Shown: positions 10,931 through 21,116 of the stretch, one piece after another
Numbering within the stretch: the stretch's first letter is position 1
Layout: each line of letters begins with the position of its first letter
From: Posidonia oceanica
Taxonomy: Eukaryota; Streptophyta; Magnoliopsida; Alismatales; Posidoniaceae
Direction: 5' to 3'
DNA: 64,000 bases
Assembly (NCBI GenBank): GCA_037176725.1
Contig: JAZBRS010000035.1
Coordinates: 51,718,001 to 51,782,000, forward strand
Made by a program: the position numbers and the translations under genes
The notes under the pieces: generated by a model
Seen by the model: only the letters and a program-made list of their open reading frames with translations
The model's database searches: none
What the model was told of the DNA's origin: nothing

Positions 10931-11587
10931 TTCTTCTGCTTCCACTGCCTTCCATCCCCTTCTTCTACCTTCTTCGTTCTTATCTCCACCTCCTATCCGC
11001 CACTTACTCCACCTCCCATCCTCACTGACTTCCCACTCCCACCTCCGCAATTCGTGCTCCCACAGCCATCACCACTGCCTCTTCTTCCACTGACAGCCAG
11101 CCTAACTCTTCCTCCACTTGGCTTCCCTCCTTCGCTAACACCCCCTACCCAGCCTCCACAGCACAGAACCTTACCCATTCGCACGCACCCAACACAACAC
11201 AACAGCAGCAGCACGCCCCAGCAACCCATTTTCTTCCCCTCTGCCCGCAAACCACCCCACTGTAAATTCTCACCCCCCAGCCACGCACGCACTCCAGCAC
11301 CTCACCATCATCTCCCCCAGCCTCCCATGATCACAGCGAGCATGGGAATCACCCGAGAGTGCCACAGCCATTCGAGCTCCACCAGAATTTCCCCTCTACA
11401 CCCAAAAACCATTCTCCAGATCCTAAGTAGCGAATCCACTTCTGTTTGGCCTCAGACCTACCCCAGGTCACCTGCAACCCCCTCCGATCTTCCCTAGCAG
11501 CCGCCGATGCCCGCAGCACTGCCCCGACCTCCGCCTGCACAGCAACAACCCATCGAGGTCGGCAGCCTTCCTTAGCCTCCCACGTAG

Positions 11588-11589
11588 GT
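11588..11589 (+). other. Putative splice donor in LTR E
   Basis: CACGTAG|GTAACG lies at the end of the GC-rich block, just before the T-rich block. Equivalent donors occur in LTR B (CACAG|GTAAAT at 27659) and solo LTR D (AACAG|GTACTG at 42073). The T-rich sequence that follows looks like plant intron sequence. I infer this from position and motif only. Confidence 0.4.
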
Positions 11590-13639
11590 AACGAACCTCC
11601 TCCCTAGCTTCCTTGCATTCGTCTTAAGCTTCCTAGCTAGTTAGAATTAGCTTTAGAGCTTCAGTGCGCATTTCGAGCCCCGCCGTTACAGTGCTTCTTC
11701 TTCGGTGACGCTCCGTAGCTTTGCCGAGTGCGGCTGTGCGCCAGACCCCTCCGAGCCTCCCGGATTGCTCCTCGAGCACCACCGTACCTCCAGCACCTCA
11801 GCCCAGCATCGCTTGAGCACCGCAGCAGCCTCCAGCACCCGCACAGTCTTCGGCCTCCTCTGCAGCAAGCCACTGAGGTCGGCAGAGCAACTACAGCACC
11901 GCCACGCACCACTGAAGCCATCAGAGCACTCGCATGCACCGCCTTCAGCCTCCGGATGCCCTAGCACCGCCGCCCACATGCCGAACCGCCACTGCAGCAG
12001 CCTCCTTCTCCAGCGCAGTCAGCTGGAGCGCTGGCTCACTGTAGCACTTTTGTTTAAATGTTTTTATTTTTATTTCGTTACATGCATTGCATTAAAGCTC
12101 TTAGTTTTATTATATTTACTTTGCAGTCCAATTCTGGTTTAGATTTCATTTAATTCTGCATTTAAACTATATTGCATTGAAGTAAAATACTGCATGTTAT
12201 TGTATTTGCATTTCAGTCTAGCTTTAGCTTAAGTTATTTGAAATTCTCTGCTGCATTGCATTTAGGCCCTCATGTTTCTTTATGTTTGCATTTAGGTCCT
12301 TTTTCAATTGAAAAGCATTTAATCTGCATTTATAACTATATTGCATTACATTAAACTACTGCATGTTTTAATAATTGCATTTAGGTCTAGTCACATGTTA
12401 TCTGTGATTTAAAATGTGATTTTAACCTTATTGCATTGTAATAAAGCCCTCTAGGTTTTAATTTTTGCATTTAGGTCCAGTTGGATTTCAACTGTGACTT
12501 AAATGCGAATTTTAAACTTTATTACATTGCAATAAAGTCCTGCAAGTTCCAATTATTGCATTTAAGTCCTATTTTCTTTTAAACTATGATTTAAAATGTA
12601 ATTTCAAACCTTATTGCATTGTAATAAAGCCCTGCAAGTTTTTGTTATTGCATTTAGGTCCAGTTTGCTTCCAACTGCCATTTAAATGCAATTTTAAACT
12701 TTATTACATTGCAATAAAGTCCTGTAACTTGTGTTTATTGCATTTAAGTCCCTTTTGCATGCATGCATCATTTAATTTGCATTTTAATCATAATGCATTA
12801 CTTTAAATGCCCAACAGTTTTGCAAATTGCATGTCAATCCATGTTTTTAAATTGTTGCCTGTTTGCATGCCTATTTAGCTTTGCCTTTTAAACCGTGCAA
12901 GTTTTCAAAATTGCATCTAGGTCCTTATGCCTAATTTCTTCATGCTTGCACCTTGCTTTGCATTTTAAATTCAACAGTTAGGTCTAATTGCATGTTAGTC
13001 CTAAAACCTACTGTTGTCTGCTTGCCTGCTTATGCATTGCACTTAGGCCCTGCATGTTTTAAAAACTGCATGTAACTCCATTCCTTGCATTATTGCATGC
13101 ATCTTTTAATTAATGTTGCATTCTGCTCTTGCTTGCCTCTTGCATTGCTGCATTACATTTCTCCATGCATTTACCCTATAGCATTGCATTTTGCCATGTT
13201 TTTCACATAGGCCCCTGCATTTATTTTAATTGCACATAGGTCCTCGCATTTGCATTCTTGCATGCATTGCATCCCCATATCATTGCATATTACACTCTTG
13301 CATCATTTTGAGCATCCTTAGCTTCATTGCACATAGGACACCTTGCATTGCACACACATAGGGACATTTTGCACTTAGACCCCTACTTAGTCCACTTTTT
13401 CTAGCCCTTGAGCCATCTGACTTGAAACCTGAATAACTTTTGATCGGATCATTGGATCTTCACGATCTAGCTATCCAGGTCTTCCCAGTTGAATGATCTT
13501 TCATTCTAACCAAAGTTATTTCAGACCTAGTCTCAGATCCTTAGGATAAGCCCATTTGTATCACTGCATAGCACTCATTGCCTTATCATTTGCATTGCAT
13601 GCATCGTTTCGAGATCTATTTTCTCGCGCATGTAGATTA

Positions 13640-13995
13640 GGCTTTGTCGCCCCAGCTTTCGTTTTCTTTTGCATGTCCCTTGCATTGCACCGTTTTCTGC
13701 ACCAACTTTCGTTTTCTTTTGCATGTCGCTTGCATTGCACCATTTTCTACACCAGCTTTCGTTTTCTTTTGCTTGTCGCTTGCATTGCGCCATTTTCCGT
13801 ACCAGCTTTCATTTTCTTTTGCATGTCACTTGCAATACACCGTTTTCGGCACCAGCTTTCGTTTTCTTTTTCATGTCACTTGCATTGCACTGTTTTCCAC
13901 ACCAGCTTTCGTTTTCTTTTGCATATCGCTTGCATTGCACTATTTTCCGCCCTTGCTTTCGCTTTCCGTTGCATTGCATGGTTTTCATCGCTGTT
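13640..13995 (+). repeat. About 60-bp tandem repeat, six copies
   Basis: Units contain CTTTCGTTTTCTTTTGCATG and TTGCATTGCACCGTTTTC at intervals of about 60 bp. All three frames are open across the array, which creates overlapping Cys/Phe/His-rich frames (13556-14044 and two others). I treat these frames as non-coding. Confidence 0.85.
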
Positions 13996-14633
13996 TTGTT
14001 TTATCGCCTGCATTTGCATTAGGGCGATGATGCTTACTGCCTAGGAGTTCTCACGAACTAAGGCTTGCCCGTTCGGAACACTAGCAGCGTTGCTGAGCAC
14101 ATAGATTGCACGTTTAATTCCCTGCACGCATCTTAGCACTTAGAACATACATTTGAGCATGCAATTAAGCATTCATGGCATTTAGGCATTAGGCATGCAT
14201 CTTCCTGCATATGCGAGCGAGATAGCCTAAGAAAGATCGATTCTCATACATATTAGGGGTGCCTAACACCTTCCCTGTGCGTAACAAGAGTCCTTGCCCT
14301 TTCTCTTGGCCCGCAATGACCATTATGTCCTCATCCTAGGCACGAGTCATAGCATAGCATTGCATTACGTTGCATAGCATCGCATCCCTTTGCATCCTTT
14401 TGCATCTGATTTTGCATGTATTTTCATGTATTTCCCTAGTTTTTCTTGCCTCCCGACTTAATGGATATGGTGGCGACTCTGATTTGTCTTATCTTTTCTT
14501 TTTCCCCTTTTTACCAGCATTTCCGAGTCGAGTTTCCTTCCTCGGATTCAGCCACATAGTGAACCTAGTTCCGATTGGTGCACGCGAGCTTTGGCATTGT
14601 GCATGGACGATTTGAAATTCAAAATTACTACAG

Positions 14634-14651
14634 TGGCGACTCCGCTGGGGA
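14634..14651 (+). other. Primer-binding site of element E
   Basis: TGGCGACTCCGCTGGGGA follows the LTR after one base. Its reverse complement ends in CGGAGTCGCCA and matches, from memory, the 3' end of a plant tRNA-Arg with perhaps one mismatch. tRNA-Arg priming is known for Ogre elements. Confidence 0.75.
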
Positions 14652-15448
14652 GATCGGAATCTCCAGCAGATACTTCGCTGGGGATTCCAGGCTGCGGCTT
14701 TCGCTTTAGCTTTCTCGCTTGCTTGGGTTTTGCATCTTTGCTTGCCTTGTGCTTTTGCATGCCTTGTCTGTTTGCTTGCCTTGCCTGTTTACATGCTTTA
14801 TTGCTTGCTTTGCCTTTACCTGCTCTACTGCTTGCCTGCCTTTATTTATTTTATTTGCTTGCTTATCCTTGCTTTATTTTCTTGGCACCCTATGCATGCC
14901 TTTTGAGTGGTAAATGTTTTGTTTTACACAATTGCTATGCCACTACACATGCACATGCCATGCATACTTGCATTTTGATATGATAAGTGTTTTCTTTTCA
15001 CTATCATGTCCAAATACACTTGCACATGCCATGCACATGCTTTTTGCCTTGCTGTGTGATTGCTTGCATGCCATGACTTCTTGTTTCTCTCCCCTTCATG
15101 CTTTTGCCATGTTAGGATATTAGAAATATGCTTGCTCCCCTCTGGCTTAATTTAAAAGCAACAATAAAGCCAAGCAATAACATCTAAGCATAACTAGAGC
15201 CAAAACTTGTAATTTTCCCCTTTGGTTGAATAAAATGCAAGTAAAACACTCTAAAGCATTCGCATGATCAGCATTCTAGAAAGCATACATTCCTCTCATT
15301 TGAGTCTACCCATAGTCTGCGAAGGACGGTCCCAGCCTCTTGCCCTAATGCTTTGGCATGGCGCAAGTCAGTCGGTCTGTCCCCCCTTGTCAGGGGTCGT
15401 GTCGGTGCTAGTGGAGGGTACCACCCATGCTTTTGGCAGGGTCAAGGT
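14652..15448 (+). mobile_element. Element E leader, interrupted by element A
   Basis: T-rich leader without coding capacity, homologous to B's leader: both contain GCGAAGGACGGTCCC, TGGCATGGCGCAAGTCAGTC and GTGGAGGGTACCACCCATGC (15318-15430 and 32115-32235). E's copy stops at GGGTCAAGGT, where element A begins at 15449. Putative duplication at the junction: AAGGT (15444-15448). The rest of E should lie beyond the window. Confidence 0.8.
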
Positions 15449-15810
15449 TGTAGATATCCCATTCTCGCGTTTCCCAGAGTTCATAGAGGATAGGAACTTC
15501 TGAGGCACCCAGATCACACAACGAAGGCTTAATTACATATTTTTCGGAGTTTTCATGATCTGTTTAAAAATAATGCTTGATCCTACTTGACTTAAGGTTG
15601 TTGGATGTGGCAGAGCTGACGCACTCAGACTCGTGGCAAGTCCGAGTACCTTGAGCATAGTTTATCTCACTCAAATCTGTGGCAGATCTGAGTCAAAGAA
15701 GATGTTTTTATGATTTCATGAGATATCTGAAGTTTCTTGGCCTTTTATCTTGTTTTCTCTGGGCAAAACCTAAAAGCTAGGGCTAGAAATGATCTGAGCT
15801 TGCAAAGTTA

Positions 15811-16125
15811 GTTGCCAGCTGGGGAGGCAACTAAGTCAGTTGCCGGCTGGGGAGGCAACTAAGTCAGTTGCCGGCTGGGGAGGCAACTAAGTTAGGTACC
15901 ATGTTAGGAGGCGACTAACTGTCGTGGGCTAGAAATGATCTGAACTAAGTTAGTTGCCAGCTGGGGAGGCAACTAAGTCAGTTGCCAGCTGGGGAGGTGA
16001 CTAAGTTAGGCGCCACGTTAGGAGGCGACTAACTGTCGTGGGCTAGAAATGATCTGAACTAAGTTAGTTGCCAGCTAGGGAGGCAACTAAGTTAGGCGCC
16101 AACTGGGGAGGCAACTAATTATCGT
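15811..16125 (+). repeat. Hairpin-forming tandem repeats in LTR A
   Basis: A unit of about 28 bp contains GTTGCC followed by a 9-base spacer (AGCTGGGGA) and GGCAAC, so each unit can fold on itself. Copies start near 15811, 15839, 15867, 15955, 15983 and 16070, interspersed with GGCGCC and GGCGACTAACTGTCGTGGGC phrases. The same array occurs in the 3' LTR (23955-24220). Confidence 0.85.
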
Positions 16126-16440
16126 GGGCTTCGTTAATTGAATCGAACGGTTATTTTTGGCGGTTGTGTCCCACGATCCCCTCGACAGCTAGGCGCCAAC
16201 CTAACCGGCGACTAACGGTTATGGAACTGCCATGGCTATTTCCCACGATCCCTTTGACTGCTAGGCGCCAACCTAACTGGCGACTAACGATTGTGGCCTC
16301 TATCAACCGAATTTCTACGTTTTTCCACACATTTGATTGGGCGGTTGCTAGCCTTAGTCGCCTACCCATGCGGTGACTGGCCATCACTGCCACTTTTTCT
16401 AGAAATTTCTAGGTGTTAACCACCCACACCCCTTGGAGTC

Positions 16441-16448
16441 TATAAATA
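16441..16448 (+). promoter_or_regulatory. TATA box of LTR A
   Basis: TATAAATA lies in GGAGTCTATAAATAGACCC. The same block is conserved in C's 5' LTR (39000-39007) and in A's 3' LTR (TATATATA, 24555-24562). It sits about 630 bp before the LTR end, so transcripts should start near 16470. Confidence 0.8.
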
Positions 16449-17076
16449 GACCCTGTGCGTCAGTGTTTGAAGGGCCAGTCGAAATTTTAGAGAGAGGCAG
16501 AGCCTTGTCAGTTTTGTAAGCCACCTTCAGAGGGTTAGATTTCCAATTCAGAAACTCTATCTCCTATCCTCAAGAGGTCACAAACCTAAGCTTCTATCTT
16601 CGATCCCAGAGATCCTGAGCCAAGCCAGAGCTCTGACCGTGCCTCCACTTCTACTCCACTGCAAACAGCACGAGGGTGAAGGGAGTATTCTTCCAATCTA
16701 ATTTCCCCATTTCATATTGCATTCCTTAAAATAGGACCCATAGCATATGCATGCGGGGAACAACCTCCGGTTAGTATTAGGTTTAATTGCTTATGTTATT
16801 TTCTATCTACTTTTATTAACATTTACTACACTTGAACTAATCTACATCTTTTATTTTCATTTGTTTTGAAGGAAAGGAAATTGCTTACATAACATGAAGG
16901 AGCTGCTGGACGACATCCTGCCGTCGATCTAGTGATTCGAGTACTCACAACTTCGTCATCTCCCCCCAAAGTTTCTTGTCTACCCAAAGGCGAGTGCCGA
17001 TCACAAAAGTTGACGACGTACGTAGAGGCACAGTCATCTTCTTAAATACCCCCTCCAAATTCCACACTACAGTTTC

Positions 17077-17094
17077 TGGCGATCACGGTGGGAC
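17077..17094 (+). other. Primer-binding site of element A
   Basis: TGGCGATCACGGTGGGAC, the counterpart of C's TGGCGATCATGGTGGGAC (45732). The reverse complement ends in GATCGCCA and resembles another tRNA-Arg isoacceptor (from memory, with mismatches). Confidence 0.7.
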
Positions 17095-17120
17095 TCGATT
17101 TCAGCCAACCTTCGTGTAAT

Positions 17121-18247
17121 GTAAGCAAATCCCTTTCCTTCTTCCCTTTTATTTTGTAGATCTAAGTGTTGTTTTCAGTTTGGAAATCGTGCGAGTAGGT
17201 TTTTCACGATACCCCAAACTTTTTGTTGTTTTTTTTACTGTTTCTGACGTTAGTAAAACCACTGGCTTCAACAGCTAGGTCTATTTTACTAAGGTCAGGA
17301 GACTTTGGCACTAAGCCGCCCGTCCAAGGAGCGCCTGTCCAAGTCGCACCCCGATGAGGTGACTGACAGGGGCGCCACTATAACGGGCGACACATCCTGA
17401 GTCTATTTATACTATAGATTATTACTGTTTTTCGTAATTTGTGCTGTATTTATAGATCTGCAGTAGCATAAAAAAAAATTTTAAAAACAACTCTTCCTGT
17501 CCACTGTGTTTTAGTTCTTTTAACGATTTCTTGGTTTGCTTGTGTCCACCCTTAAGGTGGAAACGAATTCGTTTATATATTAAAGTAAAAGTTCCTTGAG
17601 GAAATCTTCCTCTAGTTAGAACAATTAACCTGAGCGAACCCGGGCTAGTACAAGTCGCTCTCCCATACTCAGTGTTAATTGTGATAGCTAGATCAAGATC
17701 TTGAGGTGTCCTAAGTAGTTATTTTTGACTCCTCCTTCTCCCTGAGTCAAAAACAACCCTTAGTAGATACTTGCGCTTTAATATTTTATGTTTATTTACT
17801 GTTTTGTGGTTTGATTAAGTACTGAACCTAAGGACAGAAACCTAGGTGGAGGGTCCTTCTTTAGAGAGACAAGCCCCCCATCTAGGCCCTCTTGGTGGAC
17901 CCTAAAGAAGGTCAAGGAGGAGTACCTGAAAGCAAAAAAAATCCCAATTACTTGTGACCCACGCAGGTTTAATTAATCAATCCATTAATTAAACACTTAA
18001 ACAAGTAAAAACAACGCATTGTTTGAAACCTATTTTTTTTATTATTTTTCATAACTGTTGCGTGGTCTGTCCAAGACAGACCTAGTTTGCTGACTGAATA
18101 GAGGCATAGCTGCCTGTTCAGAAGGCGCCTTGCTCAGCCGCTGGTGAAACCGGTGACTTGTTTGGCTACCTGTACTACAGGCGACAGCAGGAAATCTTTT
18201 TGTTCCAGAGTGCCTTGCTTGCAGGAATTTAATTTTACTGTTCGCAG
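17121..18247 (+). other. Putative leader intron of element A
   Basis: A likely donor TAAT|GTAAGC lies 27 bases after the PBS and a likely acceptor TTACTGTTCGCAG ends at 18247. C has matching signals (CTAC|GTGAGT at 45776, TTGTCTGCAG ending at 46879). The interval is T-rich, lacks long open frames and contains a conserved palindrome. Inferred from motif and conservation only. Confidence 0.4.
17967..17994 (+). other. Conserved 11-bp-stem palindrome in leader A
   Basis: GTTTAATTAAT and its perfect reverse complement ATTAATTAAAC flank a 6-base loop (CAATCC). The same 28 bases occur unchanged in C (46632-46659). It lies after the putative splice donor, so only unspliced RNA would carry it. Confidence 0.75.
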
Positions 18248-18365
18248 GTTGCAGGAGTGATGGCATAAACTATTCCTGTTTATTTTCCTTTATTCCATCG
18301 AGTCTGTATTAACTAGTGTATCGAGTCTGTAATTTCTTTCCCTTTAAATCTCCTGTAATAGTCTG

Positions 18366-18460
18366 AAAAAAAAAGAAAAAAAAGAAAGAAGAAAAAAAGA
18401 AGAAGAAAGAAAGAAACGAAAAGAAAGAAAAGCAAAAGAAAAGAAAAGAAAAAAAAACAC
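18366..18460 (+). other. Purine (A/G-only) tract before gag of element A
   Basis: About 90 bases of almost pure A and G end just upstream of the first gag ATG (18497). Element C has a similar tract at 47021-47097, ending eleven bases before its gag ATG. Confidence 0.8.
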
Positions 18461-18496
18461 AATCTTATAATGGAGGCTTATTAGGAGCGTATCAAT

Positions 18497-20507
18497 ATGA
18501 CATCCGCCTCAACCTCTACCTCCATGACGCAACCAAGCATGGACCCCAATGGGTTCTTATTCAGAGCTTCAACTCCACAAGCAGAGGAGCTACAAACCCC
18601 CAGTTTCTCGCAAGCAATGAGCCGGTCATGTGAAGAAGAAAGAGAAATAAGCTACTCCTGACCTTGGAGTACTCCGTTTGAACACACAAATTCTGGGGTA
18701 ACCTCCCAAGTAGTGCCACCTACATCGACCGCTTCCTATCTATCTGAGGAAGCGGCTAATGAGATCTATCGACCTCTAGCATGCCACCACCCCTCATTTA
18801 GGAGCCCACAAATCCCACATGCCCACCAACCTTCTTTCCCAAACTACCAGCAAAAACCCATTAACCACGCCCACTCACACATGCACCATGCCACTAAACC
18901 CTACTATAAATTTCTCTACTCAAAATTCATTCACACAATATCACGCAACACCAACCTACCCTTACATCCATCCAACTCCGCCATATACATCCCAATACAT
19001 ACCACAACCTCCCGCTAATACACAATACTACCCCACTCCACTTCCATCATCGTTCTTCCATCCACAACAATCTCCCGCTAACACACAATCATACTACACT
19101 CCACATCAAACCCAACCCTTCTCTCCACCATGTGACCCTCTATCACCACCATTCCACCAAAATCATGGGCACCTAAACCAGGAACAACAGGCCATGCCGG
19201 GACCAGACATCAGGAGAATGATCTCTAAGGCACTCACAGAGGCGAGGGTTACACATAAAGCGCCGATAGGGTTTGACACGACAAAATTTCCTCATTTTGT
19301 TCTTCCACCTAGATTCAAAATGTCAAAAATGAGGAAATACAGTGGAATAGAGGATCCAAGAGGCCATCTAGCCACATTTGCCATGGACACTCTACCCTAT
19401 CAGTATGACAATGGGCTTATAATCTACCTCTTCTTTAAAAACTTGGAAGGAGAAGCACTGGGATGGTTCAACACGCTCACAGCGTATGATCTCAGTGACT
19501 TCAAGATGGTCCAGGAGAAATTTCTGCGCCAATATGTCCATCGCATCAAGCATGAGCCTACAATGAGCGACCTCCTCGCTGAAAAGATGAAACTTGATGA
19601 GGAGTTCGCCACTTTTGCGAGCAGATGGAGAGACATGGCGGCAAGGTCTAAATGCTATATTCCTAAAAGCCAAGCAGTTGAGGTCATATCCCGAAACACT
19701 ATAGGAGCACTCAGAACAGGACTACTGATGAGTGACCTCCACACATACCCTCAGCTGTACGAGCGTGCCGTAAGAATCCTCCATCACCAAAGGGACCTAC
19801 CATTTTTGGAGCCTGAGGAAAGGGGCAAAAAGAAGGCTTCTGGCCTTACACTTGAAGGGATCATTGGTGACATTGCCCAGGTCTTAATTCAACAAAAGCA
19901 GAAAGGGCAAGGGAACCCCCAATCATTTTTAGCTAGAAATCAACCAGCGTAGTACCAAGGACAGCTAGTGCAGCCAGCGCAGCACCAACAACAACAGCTT
20001 CCTGATTACCCGGTACATGCCCAACAAGGATGGACAAGTAACGCATACCAGGGGCAACAATAGGGGCAGAGGAACTACCATAATGTCCCTCCACGATGAA
20101 GCTACAAAGGCCCTCAGAGGCAAAGTTATCCTCCGCTTCCTGAATCAATCTCTGATACATTCAGGATGCTGGTTGAGAGTGGAGATTTGCAGCTCCCTGA
20201 ACCCAGTCCGAGCTACCCAAACGCTAATATGGCTAAGTACCGTCCTTACCATCAAAACAATGGGCACACCCTTGAAGAATGCTTCACTGTCAAAGATAAA
20301 ATACACAATCTTAATGACAAGGGTGAGATCATGTGGTCTGAGCTTAAAGCCAAACTAAAGGAAGCTCAAGGAGGACAACAAATAATGCAGATGCATCATG
20401 AACCTCTGTTTAACCATCGAGTGGCTCACGCAGATGCAGAGATCATCTTATCAGCTGCTTGGGCTGAGTTCGCATCCATCCAGTGCATACCAGTAGATCC
20501 AGAGTAG
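18497..20507 (+). pseudogene. gag: Gag of element A, broken
   Basis: Structural capsid-nucleocapsid precursor of a Tat-lineage retrotransposon. An N-terminal part from ATG 18497 shares a reading frame with the open segment at 18713-19018, with a TGA at about 18659. A frameshift near 18880-18940 then leads into the main open segment, 18819-19952. That segment has a Pro/Tyr/Thr-rich region (residues about 25-115) and a retrotransposon gag domain (residues about 150-330) with KMRKYSGIEDPRGHLATF, GEALGWFNTL and FASRWRDMAA. After a TAG at 19950-19952 and another near 20061, the same frame resumes to 20507 with the nucleocapsid part; its zinc knuckle is degenerate (YHQNNGHTLEEC; the first Cys seen in C is Tyr). 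Homologous to C's gag along its whole length. Confidence 0.88.
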
Positions 20508-21116
20508 AGCCCATCTGGGAATGGGGACCTTGATTCCCATGTACTCCAGGACTTAATAAAGGAAGGCTGCTCACCCATCTATGATGAGTACACTGACCTA
20601 GACTAGTGCAATGAAAAGGCAGTGGACTCTCAGATGTTCTAAGACATAATTCAAGAAAGCCAGTCGCCCATCTACGATAAGTATGCTGATTCAGACTGGT
20701 ATAAAACAGAAGCTGCACTTGATTCTCTCTGCCAAGCTCTCCAAGCAGCACAAGCAAGAGCTGATCCTCCTCCCAAGCCGCCCGATCCTACAAACGGACA
20801 CACTAGGGGCAGTCATGAACGCTACAGTTATGAGGGAGAGGTTAATACAGAGCCCAACGGAAACATCAACGGTTACATCCTAAGGAGCTCCAGTGTAAAA
20901 GACAAAGCCACCAGGGGCACACTGCCTGAGACGGGTCAAGACGAGTCCAACTTTGATCCTCTGAAAGCAAGGACTAGGTACAAACCAAAAGAAAGACAAG
21001 AACAGGCGCCACATACACTTGACTACTTAATGCCAGGGGCAGACTTCAATAGTCACCCCTTAGGTAAGCCCCCTTATCTAGGAAGGGAGGTGCGAAATTC
21101 CATTGAACCCGTCTAA
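20508..21116 (+). pseudogene. Gag C-terminal extension of element A
   Basis: Continues the gag frame after the TAG at 20505, with stops near 20604 and 20640, then open from about 20641 to TAA 21116. It is acidic and Pro-rich. A short segment is duplicated: IKEGCSPIYDEYTD and IQESQSPIYDKYAD. No protease, RT or integrase motif appears. I do not recognise a domain and see no counterpart in C, where the protease follows gag directly. It could be a remnant of a linker specific to this non-autonomous element. Confidence 0.5.

Larger units (their letters stand above)
9903..14632 (+). mobile_element. Element E: 5' LTR, 4730 bp, B/E Tat-Ogre-like family
   Basis: Starts TGTAGACACCC and ends ATTACTACA, followed after one base by a PBS. 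The preceding five bases (AGGAG, 9898-9902) would be the target duplication. Internal order: telo-box array, pyrimidine-rich block with site II motifs, GC-rich block (11500-12040), long T-rich block of degenerate 'TTGCATTTAGGTCC' units (12050-13400), 60-bp repeats, and a conserved 3' part with GGTGGCGACTCTGATTTGTC. LTRs of this size and a tRNA-Arg-type PBS are hallmarks of Ogre-like Tat elements (family knowledge). The long open frames at 10664-11497 and 11705-12142 are by-products of biased composition. Confidence 0.85.
15449..17071 (+). mobile_element. Element A: 5' LTR, 1623 bp
   Basis: Starts TGTAGATATCCC, ends CCACACTACA, and is followed five bases later by a PBS. The U3 part holds a hairpin-repeat array and a TATA box, and the U5 part contains CCGTCGATCTAGTG. 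The 3' copy (23599-25135) differs by roughly five percent by eye, mostly transitions, so the insertion is old but not ancient. Element C (38115) belongs to the same family and is more diverged. Confidence 0.92.

Noticed and set aside
10664..11497. 277-residue Pro/Ser-rich protein
   Set aside because: Pure pyrimidine sequence without stops; the opposite strand gives equally long Lys/Glu/Arg-rich frames; not conserved in LTRs B and D.
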